Shown here: piece after piece, positions 53,618 to 63,500 of the stretch
Layout: each line of letters begins with the position of its first letter
How positions within the stretch are numbered: the stretch's first letter is position 1
Assembly (NCBI RefSeq): GCF_025725685.1
Contig: NZ_CP107008.1
Span: 992,001-1,056,000, forward strand
DNA length: 64,000 bases
Origin: Halomonas sp. M4R1S46
GTDB lineage: Bacteria; Pseudomonadota; Gammaproteobacteria; Pseudomonadales; Halomonadaceae
Direction: 5' to 3'
The notes under the pieces: generated by a model
The model's database searches: none
What the model was told of the DNA's origin: nothing
The model's input: the letters and a program-made list of their open reading frames with translations, nothing else
Program-made: the position numbers and the translations under genes

Positions 53618-54562
53618 CTACCAGGTCTCGGCCTTGGCGCCGCGGGCGGAGTTCTCCTGGGGCAGCAGGGCGGCATGGATCATGGCATTGACCGGGGTCG
53701 CCACCCCGGCGGCCCGACCCAGGCGCACCACGGCACCGTTCTGGGCTTCCAGCTCCGAGGGGCGCCCCTCCATGATGTCGCGCTGCATGGAGGCGGTGCT
53801 CTGGGCCGGCAACTCGTCGATGAAGGTCAGGGCCCGCTCGACGGCATCCGCCGGCAGGGCCACGCCACGGGCCCGGGCCACCGTCTCGATCTCGGCGAGG
53901 ATCCGCTCGATCAGCTCGCGAGTCTCCGGCAGCTGGCGGGTCACCCCCAGCGGGGCGCGGGTGATGGCGCCGATGCCGCTCATGGCACAGATGAACAGGA
54001 ACTTGCTCCATACCGCCACCTCGATGTCCTCGGGCATCTCGGCGTGGACGCCGATGGCGCGGTCGAAGCTGGCCTTGAGGCGCTCGGCGCCGGCCCGTTG
54101 CGCGGGCAGGCGTGTCCCGAAGCGCACGAAGGGGTCGACCCCGGCATGGCGGATCAGCCCCGGTGCCTCCCGCCAGGCGAGGATGCCGCACAGGCCGTCC
54201 AGGACCGCCGTCTCGCCGAGCACCTCGCTCAGGATATCGGCGGCCTCCACGCCGTTCTCCAGGGGCAGCACCAGGGTATCCGGACCGACCAGCGGGCGGA
54301 TGGCCTCGGCGGCGGTCGGCACCTGCCAGGCCTTGACCGCCAGGAGCACCACGTCGACCACGCCGATCTCGGCCGGGTCGTCGGTGGCGCTGGCCGGGGC
54401 GATGGCGACATCCCCCTTGATGCTGACGACCCGCAGGCCGTCACGGCGGATCGCCGCCAGGTGCTCGCCGCGGGCGATGAAGGTGACATCCTCGCCGGCC
54501 TCGGCCAAGCGGGCACCGAAGTAGCCCCCCACGCCGCCGCTTCCCATGATTGCGAATCTCAT
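53618..54562 (-). CDS. panE: 2-dehydropantoate 2-reductase
   Basis: The 314-residue enzyme reduces ketopantoate to pantoate with NADPH in coenzyme A synthesis. It shows the Rossmann start MRFAIMGSGGVGGYFGARLA, DVVLLAVKAWQVPTAAEAIR, LPLENGVEAADIL, and a helical C-terminal domain with LLFICAMSGIGAIT-like and DIMEGRPSELEAQNGAVVRL segments (the catalytic Lys in VWSKFLF and substrate-binding Ser-Glu in RPSE). The start ATG 54562 was chosen for the ribosome site AGAGAGG. It may be a paralogue of the housekeeping PanE. Confidence 0.88.
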   Translation of the reverse strand: MRFAIMGSGGVGGYFGARLAEAGEDVTFIARGEHLAAIRRDGLRVVSIKGDVAIAPASATDDPAEIGVVDVVLLAVKAWQVPTAAEAIRPLVGPDTLVLPLENGVEAADILSEVLGETAVLDGLCGILAWREAPGLIRHAGVDPFVRFGTRLPAQRAGAERLKASFDRAIGVHAEMPEDIEVAVWSKFLFICAMSGIGAITRAPLGVTRQLPETRELIERILAEIETVARARGVALPADAVERALTFIDELPAQSTASMQRDIMEGRPSELEAQNGAVVRLGRAAGVATPVNAMIHAALLPQENSARGAKAETW

Positions 54563-54717
54563 CGGCATCCTCTCTGCTGCTGTTGGGCGTCCGGCCTTGG
54601 AGCATAGCCTGGCGTAGCCGTGCGGGCGACCGTCGGCTTGCCCGGGCCGGCGGTGGTGCCGTCGCGTTCCAGGGTGTAGGCTTGCCGGCTTTCCTCAGCT
54701 CCCACAGGACCCGCCCG

Positions 54718-55059
54718 ATGAGCGAGATGCCCCAGTGCCCCGCCTGTGCCTCCAGCTTCACCTACGACGACGGCCTCCAGTACGTGTGCCCGGAATGCGG
54801 CCACGAGTGGTCCCAGGATGTCGCCCAGGCGTTGGCGGAGGACGAGGCGACGATCCGCGACGCCAACGGCAATGTCCTTGATGACGGTGACACCGTCACC
54901 GTCATCAAGGACCTCAAGATCAAGGGTTCCTCCTCGGTGGTGAAGGTCGGCACCAAGGTCAAGAACATCCGGCTGGTCGACGGTGACCATGATATCGATT
55001 GCAGGATCGATGGCATCGGTGCCATGAAGCTGAAGTCGGCGTTCGTCAAGAAGGCCTGA
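54718..55059 (+). CDS. PhnA/YjdM family zinc-ribbon protein
   Basis: The 113-residue protein has an N-terminal zinc ribbon (CPACASSFTYDDGLQYVCPECG) and the C-terminal PhnA domain (NVLDDGDTVTVIKDLKIKGS then DHDIDCRIDGIGAMKLKS). Despite the old name it is not part of the phosphonate C-P lyase. Some homologues hydrolyse phosphonoacetate, others have no known role. It overlaps no neighbour and is convergent with the SDR gene (3 bp between stops). Confidence 0.9.
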   Translation: MSEMPQCPACASSFTYDDGLQYVCPECGHEWSQDVAQALAEDEATIRDANGNVLDDGDTVTVIKDLKIKGSSSVVKVGTKVKNIRLVDGDHDIDCRIDGIGAMKLKSAFVKKA

Positions 55060-55062
55060 GAC

Positions 55063-55965
55063 TCAGTCCGTCGGCAGGCAGGCCGGCAGGGCCTCGCGCA
55101 GGGACCGGGCGTCGAGGCCCAGGTCGGCGAAGGTGCCCACGCCGTCGCCGACCACGTTGTCGCGCTGCATGAGCAGGACCTGGTCGCGGGTCAGCGGTGG
55201 GCTCGGCAGCGGCGAGGCCAGCATCGCCAGCGCCCGCCAGGCCAGGAAGGGCACCGGGACCAGCGGCCGCTCCCGATGCAGGTGGCTCATCACCAGTGCC
55301 AGGATCTCGCGGTAGCTCAGCACATCGGCCCCGCCCAGTTCGAACAGCCGCCGCCGCGGCGCGTCGGCGCCGGTCAGGTGGGCGATGGCCCGTGCCGCGT
55401 CCACCACGTGCACCGGTTGCAGGCGCGTCTCGCCACGGCCGAACAGCGGAATCGCCGGCAGTCGCGTGAGCCGGGCCAGGGTGGCGAGGAAGGCGTCCTC
55501 GGGGCCATACAGCACGCTGGGCCGCAGGATGATGGCCTTGGGCATGGCGTCGAGCACCGCGGCCTCACCCCGTGCCCGGGCCCGCACATAGGCCGAGGGC
55601 GAGCGGCTGTCGGCGCCGATGCCCGAGAGCTGCACCAGCCGGGCCACGCCGGCCTCCCGAGCCAGTCGCGCCAGGCGCCCGGCCCCCTCCACATGGATGG
55701 TCTCGAAGCGCAGCCGGCGGGTCTCGACGTAGAGGCTGACCGCATTGACCACCGCGCCGGCGCCCGCCACCGCCGCGGCCACCTCCACGTCGTCACGGAT
55801 ATCGGCGGCGACGATCTCCAGGGGGTCGCCGGGCTCGACCCCGTCCGGCCTCACCGGTCGCCGGGCGACCAGGCGCACCGGCCGGCCGAGCTCCACCAGC
55901 TCGCGCACCAGGGTGGCGCCGAGAAAGCCGGTGCCACCGAACACCGTGATCGGCTTGTCGGGCAT
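55063..55965 (-). CDS. Atypical SDR, NDUFA9/complex-I-assembly-like
   Basis: The 300-residue protein has an NAD(P)-binding Rossmann fold: ITVFGGTGFLGATLVRELVE, LEIVAADIRDDVEVAAAVAG, AVVNAVSLYVETRRLRFETI, the modified active site (LSGIGADSRSPSAYVRARARGE with Tyr but a shifted context), ILRPSVLYGPEDAFLA and QPVHVVDAARAIAH. This is the subgroup of SDRs related to NDUFA9, often linked to quinone or carotenoid metabolism. The start is ATG 55965, directly behind GGAG. Confidence 0.85.
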   Translation of the reverse strand: MPDKPITVFGGTGFLGATLVRELVELGRPVRLVARRPVRPDGVEPGDPLEIVAADIRDDVEVAAAVAGAGAVVNAVSLYVETRRLRFETIHVEGAGRLARLAREAGVARLVQLSGIGADSRSPSAYVRARARGEAAVLDAMPKAIILRPSVLYGPEDAFLATLARLTRLPAIPLFGRGETRLQPVHVVDAARAIAHLTGADAPRRRLFELGGADVLSYREILALVMSHLHRERPLVPVPFLAWRALAMLASPLPSPPLTRDQVLLMQRDNVVGDGVGTFADLGLDARSLREALPACLPTD

Positions 55966-56179
55966 GAAGATCTCCCGCCGGACTGGACGTGGTTGGGTCG
56001 AGCGTCGCCACGCCGGGCGTCGCCATGCGGTCGCCGACACCTGGCGAAACGTCCCCGAGGATACCCCGTGTCGGTGGCCCTGCCCACCGGCACGCCTGGG
56101 CGACGGGCCTCCCGTCGCCGCCCTCGGCGATTAGCGCCTATGGTAGTAACCAGACAAGTCCGAATGCGCCAGCGGAGGG

Positions 56180-56800
56180 ATGGCCATGACCATGACACCC
56201 GTGCATGCCCGGCGGGACGATGCCCCGGACCGCCAGCTGGCCGACAGCCTGCTGTACACCGCGTTGCAGGTCGCCGAGGAGGTGGGCTGGCCGGCCGTGA
56301 CCCTGACCGAGGTGGCCGCCCGGCTGGGGATTCCCGCCGCCCGCGTCCTCGATCACTACCGCGACCTGGATGACGTGGCCAATGCCTGGTTCCTGCGGGG
56401 CTGGCGGGCGATGCTCGCCGACACGCCCGGCGGCTTCGCCGACTGGCCGCCCCGCGAGCGTCTCGAGCACTGCCTGCTGGCCTGGCTCGATGCCCTGGCC
56501 GAGCACCGTCGGGTCACGATCCAGATGCTGCGCACCAAGGCGCATCTGCCGCATCCCCACACCTGGGTGCCGATGGTCTTCGACCTGTCGCGGACCATCC
56601 AGTGGTGGCGCCAGGCCGCCCATCTGGCGGCGCCCTACGGCAGTCGCCGCGCGCGGCTCGAGGAACTTGCCCTGACCGCGCTGTTCCTCGCGACCCTGCG
56701 CCACTGGGCCCGGGATGACACGCCCGGCCAGCACGATACCCGGCAGTACCTGCATCGCCGGCTGGCGTGTGGCAAGGCGCTGATGCCCTGGCTCGAGTAG
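56180..56800 (+). CDS. TetR-family transcriptional regulator
   Basis: The 206-residue protein has an N-terminal TetR helix-turn-helix (LLYTALQVAEEVGWPAVTLT then EVAARLGIPAARVLDHYRDL) followed by an all-helical ligand domain. It lies between the SDR gene (divergent) and the unknown operon at 56.8-58.6 kb (convergent). It could control the SDR gene, whose start is 214 bp away. Confidence 0.8.
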   Translation: MAMTMTPVHARRDDAPDRQLADSLLYTALQVAEEVGWPAVTLTEVAARLGIPAARVLDHYRDLDDVANAWFLRGWRAMLADTPGGFADWPPRERLEHCLLAWLDALAEHRRVTIQMLRTKAHLPHPHTWVPMVFDLSRTIQWWRQAAHLAAPYGSRRARLEELALTALFLATLRHWARDDTPGQHDTRQYLHRRLACGKALMPWLE

Positions 56801-56820
56801 CGGCCAGAAAGTGCGCGGGG

Positions 56821-57525
56821 TCACTCGCCTCGGCGGGCTCGGAACAGCGGGACGTCGGGGGGAGGGCGCTCGATCAGCCGTTCCGCCAGGGGCGTGCCGC
56901 TTGGCACCGGGGTCGCCTTGGCCACGGCGTCGGCCTGCCAGCCGTCGTCGGTGTCGTAGCCGACTCGCCTGGTGGTCCCCGATGGAAGGGGCAGGTAGAT
57001 CCCCGCACCGAGTGACGCCTCGAGGTAGGTGCCCGGGCGGTAGCGGGAGGTGGCGAAGAAGACGAGAATGGCCGGGGAAGGGGCGAGCGCGACCGTGAGG
57101 GTGGGGGAGAGGTCGAAGGCGCAGTAGGGGGCCGGCTCCCCCTCGCCCCGCCTGGCCAGCCCGCAGGTATAGCGCGGGGCCCCCGAGGGGCTGTTGAAGT
57201 AGATGCCCGGCAACTCGCTGGAGGTGGTCGAGAGCGTCCCCGAGGCACTGACGTCGACCCGCTGGTGGCAGGCGACCGGCGTCTGGCTGCCGATGGCGAT
57301 GGTCCGGTCGGGGGCAATGGACGTGGTGGCGATATAGCCGAGATCCGTCTCGGGAATCACCACCCGGATATTGGCCAGGTAATCCTCGCGGCACTGCCAG
57401 ACCAGGGGCACGCCGCTACGGTTGGAACTCACGACCGGCAACAGGGCGAACAGCGCATAGTCCCCGGTCCTGAGGGATTCGAGAGTCGCGTTCGACAGCT
57501 GGATTTCCAGGCAGGTCTCCGACAT
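56821..57525 (-). CDS. Uncharacterised protein A, paralogue of the 57890-58555 product
   Basis: This is a 234-residue protein of unknown family without a signal peptide or membrane segment. It aligns along most of its length with the protein of the third gene of this operon: ALF...(G)VPLVWQCREDYLANIRVV against GAPLVWFQSTSFLDNTVI; YIATTSIAPDRTIAIGSQTP against YISTDEIIANGKIHASSSAD; YTCGLARR...PAPYCAFDLS against WTCGISQQ...KPMCAFPLY; and RRVGYDTDDGWQ against RSVSYDINQGWDW. The sequence is rich in beta-forming and small polar residues. It is the last gene of a leftward three-gene operon. The C-terminus is shorter on Gly/Trp and longer in Pro/Arg than its paralogue. Confidence 0.7.
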   Translation of the reverse strand: MSETCLEIQLSNATLESLRTGDYALFALLPVVSSNRSGVPLVWQCREDYLANIRVVIPETDLGYIATTSIAPDRTIAIGSQTPVACHQRVDVSASGTLSTTSSELPGIYFNSPSGAPRYTCGLARRGEGEPAPYCAFDLSPTLTVALAPSPAILVFFATSRYRPGTYLEASLGAGIYLPLPSGTTRRVGYDTDDGWQADAVAKATPVPSGTPLAERLIERPPPDVPLFRARRGE

Positions 57526-57591
57526 GGGGGGCTCCCGGCGATGCGGCGGGCGCCCCGGAGGGCGCCCGTGGTGGCGAGGCGTCTGCCAGGT

Positions 57592-57834
57592 TCAGCCCCA
57601 GCGGCAGTAGAGGCTGTTGGGCAGGCCGTTGGTGACGGTCAGCTGCTGGCCGTTGATGCCCTCGACCCGATATGCCTGGTCGGGCGTCATGTCGATGCTC
57701 ACCCGGGGGCGGGCGGCGATCTGGTAGCGCACCGGCCCGCCGACGTTGTGGCGATTCTCGAGCTCCAGGCTCTCGGCCAGCTGGCCCTCGGGGAAGACGT
57801 GCTGCGCTCCCGGGGCGATGCGAATTTCCGACAT
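57592..57834 (-). CDS. Uncharacterised small protein between paralogues A and B
   Basis: This 80-residue protein is of no family I recognise. It is beta-rich (APGAQHVFPEGQLAESLELE, RHNVGGPVRYQIAARPRVSI, AYRVEGINGQQLTVTNGLPN) and ends in LYCRWG. The start ATG 57834 has GAGGAGG upstream. It lies 55 bp after the B gene and 66 bp before the A gene on the same strand, so it is part of the same operon. The size and all-beta look suggest a small accessory or partner subunit. Confidence 0.65.
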   Translation of the reverse strand: MSEIRIAPGAQHVFPEGQLAESLELENRHNVGGPVRYQIAARPRVSIDMTPDQAYRVEGINGQQLTVTNGLPNSLYCRWG

Positions 57835-57889
57835 CAAGTGTCCTCCTCTGTGATGGGTCGGTCGGCAGTGCCGATCCGGCGTGGATGGC

Positions 57890-58555
57890 CTATGAGGTGA
57901 TCAGCAGCGGTACCAGGGATTCCTGGGCTTTCACGGACTGGCCCCAGGACTGGCCGCCCCAGTCCCAGCCTTGGTTGATGTCGTAGGACACCGAGCGTGT
58001 CTGCTCTGAGGTCAGGTCGAGTAGTACCCCGGAGCTGTAGGCCTTGTAGATCACCGTGCCGGTGTTGACGGTGTTGCTGGCGAACATCAGCAGCACCTTC
58101 TCGATCGGTGCGATTACGTCCAGGTTCTTGCCGTATAGCGGGAAGGCACACATCGGCTTGGTGCTGCCACCGGTCTGCTGGGAGATCCCGCAGGTCCACT
58201 GGCTGGTGCCCAGGTTGCTGATCGAGATGGCGCTCGGTGTCCCCTCCTGCATCACCTCGACGGTGCCTTGCTGGCTGACCATCATGGTCTGTTCCAGGTC
58301 GATATCGGCGCTGGAGCTTGCATGGATCTTGCCGTTGGCGATGATCTCGTCGGTCGAGATGTAGGCCTGGTACTGCTCGTCCCAAGTGATCACGGTGTTG
58401 TCGAGAAAGGACGTGGACTGGAACCACACCAGCGGGGCCCCGCCCTGGTTCGCGGTCTTGACCGCCTTGAAGCCGTAGAGGGCGAAGCCGCCGTTCTTGA
58501 GCTTCTCGATGGTGTCGCTGTCCATGGAAATGCTGACTTGGTATTGCGTGGCCAT
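57890..58555 (-). CDS. Uncharacterised protein B, paralogue of the 56821-57525 product
   Basis: This 221-residue protein begins MATQYQVSISMDSDTIEKLK, then GGFALYGFKAVKTANQGGAP. The middle contains CGISQQTGGSTKPMCAFPLY and VIAPIEKVLLMFASNTVNTG, and the end is Trp/Gly-rich (YDINQGWDWGGQSWGQ). It has no export signal and is probably a beta-sandwich from its strand-like alternation. It is homologous to protein A of the same operon; the two share the CG(I/L)...CAF core with its cysteine pair. ATG 58555 is preceded by AGGAG. First gene of the leftward operon, divergent from the flavoprotein at 58890. Confidence 0.72.
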   Translation of the reverse strand: MATQYQVSISMDSDTIEKLKNGGFALYGFKAVKTANQGGAPLVWFQSTSFLDNTVITWDEQYQAYISTDEIIANGKIHASSSADIDLEQTMMVSQQGTVEVMQEGTPSAISISNLGTSQWTCGISQQTGGSTKPMCAFPLYGKNLDVIAPIEKVLLMFASNTVNTGTVIYKAYSSGVLLDLTSEQTRSVSYDINQGWDWGGQSWGQSVKAQESLVPLLITS

Positions 58556-58889
58556 GATGAACGTCTCCTGATCGGTCGCCCCCTCGGGAGCGGTTGAGAT
58601 TCGCCGTCGGATTTTCCGTCCGGCATTCATACTTCAGCATCAGTCACCCAGGACTTCCGCATCATGCGAGGATCAGCTGACCCCGTCCCTTGCCGTATCA
58701 GATCGGGTGGCACCACGCCGTCCAGGCCCCCTCCGATGCCGCGGGGGCGCGCTTCGGCGACGGAATGCAGGCACGCTCGGTGAGATCAGGATCAGTTCGG
58801 GATCAGTTGTCGGCCATTCCTTGCGGGGCGGGTAGCATTGGCAAACGCTCATCCTTGTGTATGACGTCTCAATCACAAGGAGAATGACC
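58556..58889. promoter_or_regulatory. Divergent intergenic region with GATCAG direct repeats
   Basis: The 334 bases between operon A/B and the flavoprotein hold two copies of GATCAGTT (58790-58797 and 58801-58808), phased by 11 bp, with a third GATCAG just before them (58784-58789) and a fourth at 58671-58676. A TAGCAT -10-like box (58833-58838) lies about 50 bases before the flavoprotein start. Direct repeats at one helical turn are a usual mode for activator dimers. No regulator can be assigned from sequence, but the large HTH-AAA protein downstream is a candidate. Confidence 0.4.
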
Positions 58890-60545
58890 ATGAGCAATGC
58901 GATCGTGAAACTCGCCATCATCGGTGGCGGCGTCTCGGGGCTGTCGCTGGCCTATTACCTGCAGCGCCAGGTCGCGCAGGCCTCGGAACCGGGAGCGGCA
59001 CTGGATATCACGCTGTTCGAGCGCAAGGCGTCACTGGGGGGCAATGCCGAGACCGTGGTCGTCGACCTGGGGACCCGGCGATTCGCATCGGGGGAAGACC
59101 GGCGCTACCTGCGCTGGGCGGACCTGGGGGTCAATGACGTCAACCTGGCGACCTACAAGCGGCTCGAGGCGATCATGGGCGAGATCGACTACCTCGACCA
59201 CCTCAAGCCATTGCAGGACACCGAGAGCTATTTCACCCGCGATGGACGCCTCTCGCTGACCGATGACACCTACCTCAGCCGCGGGGTCTCCGATCCGGCC
59301 TTCGCGCTGGATGCCGCCGACCACGGCCGCCTGGCTCCCCTGATCCGCGTCGTGCATCGTGCGGCCCTGGATCTGCTCGACAGCATCACGCCCGCCTATA
59401 CCGTCGCCGCCTATTTCGACGACTGCGAAGCCCGCCCACGCGAGATGCTCCAGACGGCGGCCCATGAGCTGGACATCGACATCGACTGGCAGGATCCCGA
59501 TCTGCCGCGCCGGGTCGCCTCGGTCCGCACGCTGATCTACTATCCGCGGATCGCGGCGATGTATTTCACCGACGATCGGGGCCCGGGCGAGATGCCGCTG
59601 GCCGCGCCCTTCGAGTACTACCGGGTACAGGAGGGGGGCGGGGAGCCCCGGCGGCGCTATTTCGACTATGGGGCCCAACGCTGGCTCGATGCCCTGGCGG
59701 CGTACTTGGTGGCGCCGGAGAGGTCGGGGCCGCGAGTCACCATCCGCCGCCATGCCGAGGTCGGCGTACGCCTCGAGCCCGAGCGGGCGGTGGTGCATGA
59801 CGATCATGGCTGGTCGGAGGCCTTCGACCTGGCCATCGTCGCCACCCACGCCGACGATGCGCGTCGCCTGGTGTCGCTCAGCGACCGGCTGGCGCCGACC
59901 CGCGAGCGGCTCGACGCCATCCTCGGGTCGGTGCGCTACACGCGCAGCTATGCCGTCTGCCACACCGCCTCCGATCGCCTGCCGCCCAACAAGAACGTCT
60001 GGCGCACCTACAACATCGAGATCCGCGATCCCGGCGACACGCGCTTTCCCTACCGCATCGACTACCTGACCAATCTCCACCAGAACGATCCCGCCAATCC
60101 GGACTATGACGAGGCCGGGCTGCCCCAGTACTTCGTGTCGCTGGTCGACGACCTCAACCGTATCCCGCGCCAGGAGATGCTCGACAAGGTGCTGGATCCC
60201 GAATGCATCCCCGAGGCGATGCAGGTGCGGCTGCCCGACGCGACCCGCACGCAGATGGCGGAGGGCCTCCACGACTCGGGCTACAAGCACGAGTTGCCGA
60301 CGCCCGACGAGGCGCTGCAGCGCAAGGCCTGGACCTATTTCAAGCACAATGTGCTCGATGCCGCCTGCCTCCAGGCGCAGCGTGACATCGACGCCTACAA
60401 CGCCGAGACGGCAAAGGCCTGGCGGAGGGGGCAGGCGTCCTGTCCGCTGCTGTTCGCGGGGGGGTGGACGCGTGGCGCCGGCCTGCAGGAGCAGTGCCTG
60501 GAACAGTCCGGGCGGCTGGTCGGCTGGCTGCTGGGGAGCGAATGA
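58890..60545 (+). CDS. FAD-dependent amine-oxidase-like oxidoreductase
   Basis: The 551-residue flavoprotein begins with the dinucleotide fold KLAIIGGGVSGLSLAYYLQR (GxGxxG form GGGVSG), then LFERKASLGGNAETVVVDLG, the usual second FAD contact after the glutamate. It continues with YFDYGAQRWLDALAAYL, EAFDLAIVATHADDARRLVS and LLFAGGWTRGAGLQEQCLEQ SG-type closing. It belongs to the broad NAD(P)/FAD amine-oxidase group with a long insertion in the substrate domain; the substrate is unknown. AAGGAG precedes ATG 58890. It lies between the unknown A/B operon and the large regulator. Confidence 0.82.
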   Translation: MSNAIVKLAIIGGGVSGLSLAYYLQRQVAQASEPGAALDITLFERKASLGGNAETVVVDLGTRRFASGEDRRYLRWADLGVNDVNLATYKRLEAIMGEIDYLDHLKPLQDTESYFTRDGRLSLTDDTYLSRGVSDPAFALDAADHGRLAPLIRVVHRAALDLLDSITPAYTVAAYFDDCEARPREMLQTAAHELDIDIDWQDPDLPRRVASVRTLIYYPRIAAMYFTDDRGPGEMPLAAPFEYYRVQEGGGEPRRRYFDYGAQRWLDALAAYLVAPERSGPRVTIRRHAEVGVRLEPERAVVHDDHGWSEAFDLAIVATHADDARRLVSLSDRLAPTRERLDAILGSVRYTRSYAVCHTASDRLPPNKNVWRTYNIEIRDPGDTRFPYRIDYLTNLHQNDPANPDYDEAGLPQYFVSLVDDLNRIPRQEMLDKVLDPECIPEAMQVRLPDATRTQMAEGLHDSGYKHELPTPDEALQRKAWTYFKHNVLDAACLQAQRDIDAYNAETAKAWRRGQASCPLLFAGGWTRGAGLQEQCLEQSGRLVGWLLGSE

Positions 60546-60555
60546 GACGCCGCGG

Positions 60556-63500
60556 TCAGCCGGGGCTCGCGCCCGGGTAGTCGCGCAGCGCCAGGCGCGG
60601 CATCACCAGGGTCAGTCCCTGGTCGACGCCTCGTCGCCAGTGCTCGAGCAGGCGGCAATGGGCGGCCTCCGAGCCGTCGTCCAGCCAGGCGGCATGGCGC
60701 TCGATCAGCTCGATATGATGCCCTGCCCAGGCACAGGGCTCGTCGGCGACGAAGGCGCGCAGTTGTCCGGCATAGCGTCGAGCGGCCGCGGCCTCGCCAT
60801 GCAGCAGGCAGGTCTCGGCCGCGGCGACCAGGAAGCGGTAGGCGTTGTGTCCGACACAGCCACGCTCGAGCAGCGCCATCCCCTTGTCGAGGGCGCCGCG
60901 TCGTGCCTCGCCGTCTTCCTCGAGCAGTGCCAGGGTGCCCAGTACCCAGGGGCCGATGAAGTGTTCCAGGCGATGGCGTTCGACCATCCGCCAGGCGGTG
61001 CGAATCAGGTTGCGCGCCAGCTCAGGCTCCCCGCCGACGAGCCTGAGTCGAGCCTCGCTCTCGAGCAGGAAGGCCTCGAAGCGCCCCGCTCCCATGCCCC
61101 TGGCCAGGGCCAGGCCGGTCTCGACATGCGCCAATGCCGGCTGCGGGTTGCCTTGTGACAGCAGGATCCAGCTCGCCGTCAGGCGGGCGACGATCTCGGC
61201 GCGGCGATTGCCGACCCGCTCGCCCAGCTCGGTGGCCGCCAGGGTGTCCTCCAGGGCGGCCTGGGTCGCGTTGGTGTAGATGCGTGCCGTGCCCAGCATG
61301 AACAGGTTCGAGGCTTCCAGGTCGGCGTGACCATGTTCGCGGCAGAGACGCACGCAGCGCTCGAACACCCGGTGTGCGCTGAGCATATGCCCCTGGGCGT
61401 AATGGGTGTCTCCCAGGCCGCTGAGGGCCTGTATCTCGGTCGTCGCCAGGCCGCAGGTTCGTGCCTCGGCCAGCGCGAGCTCCTGGCAGGCCCGGCAGCC
61501 AGCGAAGTCGCCACGCGGAAAATGGATGTTGCCCCTGAGGTAATGGATGTCGGCGAGGGCGGCATGGGCCTCGCGGGGCTCGGCCACCGCCAGTACCCGG
61601 TCGAGCAGGTGCGCCTCGGCATCCAGTTCGTCCAGCAGGTTGAGGGTCCGCGCCAGGCCGATGCTGGCATCGACCCAGGCGTCGTCGTCGGCGGCCAGCT
61701 CCTGGGCACGCACGAAATGGGTGTGGGCCTCCTGGGTGAGCCCCATGGCGCTGCTGATCCGGGCCTGCAGCATCGCCAGGCGATAGTCGTCGCGCGGTGC
61801 ATAGTCGATGGCCTGACATTGTTGCACCAGCCCCAGCGCCGGGGCGTGAAGGTGCTGGCGAAGCTGTGACTCGATGGCCTCGAGGAAGGCCCCCGGGGCC
61901 GCCAGGGCCCGGGCCTTGTGCAGGTGACGGGCCCGCAGGGTGGGGTCGCGGCCGGCGTAGTGCTGGGCCAGGCGCAGGTGCATCCGGTCGCGCTGCTCCC
62001 TGGGGATGGCCTCGTAGATGCCCTGCATGATCAGGTCATGCACGAACAGGTAGCTGCCGTCGGGCAGTTCGCGCACCAGGTAGTGGCGCTGTGGCAGGCT
62101 GGGACGATAGTCCCGCGACGGCAGCAGCGCCTGCAGCTCCTCGAGGCCGAACCGCTGGCCGATGGTGGCGGCCGCCCGCAGCGCCTGGCGGTCCACCGTG
62201 GCCAACTGGTCGAGTTTGGTCTGCACCAGGTGCTTGAGGCTGGCGGGCAGGTCGCCCCCCTTGCGGAACAGCAGCAGCTGGGTCAGGAACAGCGGATTGC
62301 CCTGGGCTCGCGTCACGCACTGCGCGACGAAGGCGGGATCGGCGTTGCTGACACATGCGGCCAGCGCTTCGGTCTCGGGCTGGCGCAAGGGGGCGAGGTC
62401 GATCAGGGTCAGGGGCAGGTCGGCCAGGCGTGGCCGTAGTCGGGTGTCCAGGGGATCCTGCTCGAGGCGTGACGTCAGCATCCAGATCACCGGGGCGTCG
62501 CGGACCTCCTGCAGCAGCGTGGCGAGGAGGGCGAAGAGCGTATCGTCGGCCCAGTGCAGATCCTCGATCACCAGGACCTGGAGCCGCTCGATGGAGCGGC
62601 GGCGGATCAGCTTACGTAACGCCTCGCCCTGCCGCGACAGGCGTGTTTCGTGGGTCATGGCCGCGAAGAGCCGCTCGTCCGCCGTGGGCTGCGATAGTCC
62701 CAGCAGGGGGCGAAAGAGCATGGCGTGATCGCCGGCCAGCCGCAGCCGGCGCAGCTGTTCCTGGAGCTGGCGTTCCGCGGCATCGGGGGCATCGGGCAGT
62801 GCGAGCAGCGAGCGCACCAGTTGGGCGAGGGGGCCCTCGTTGCTGCGGCTGCCGAAGTCGAGCACGGCGGCTCCGTGCCGGTCGGCGTCCAGCTGCTGCG
62901 CCATGTCGGTGAATTCGTCGACCAGCCGGGTCTTGCCGATGCCCGCCACGCCGCGTACGTAGAGCACGTGCCCCACCTGGTAGTCCCGCGTGGTCTCGAG
63001 TACCGCCTTGAGTTGGCTGATTTCGAGGTGGCGGCCGATCAGATCGAAGTGACTGACCTGCTGAGCGTCCCGGGGATAGAGGAAGCGCCACCAGTCTCGC
63101 GAGGCCGCATCGCTGAAGGCGAAGCGCTCGCCAAGCTGCACCGCCAGCCCCCGCTCGACCCAGATCGACGGCAGCTCGGTGTCGGTCGCGGGGGGCAGGG
63201 CATCGCCGTCGGTTGCGGACGCCCGGGACGCCGGCCACTGTCGAGTGTCGCAGCACAGGCGTCCCCTTCGGATCCCGGCGGCGGCGACCCGCTGGGCCAC
63301 GGCGATGGCGCATTGCAGGCAGCGCAGGGCGTCACTGCGGTAGGCGCGCGGCAACCCGAAGCTGGCCTCCAGGCACCTGCCATCCCCGGGCTGGGGGGTG
63401 CCCCCGAACTGGTCGATGAGGTTGGCGATCGTCGTCGCGACCCCGTCGGGAAACGCCTCCGCCCAGACGCTCAGGCGGATGACCGTACGGCTCTCGTCGT

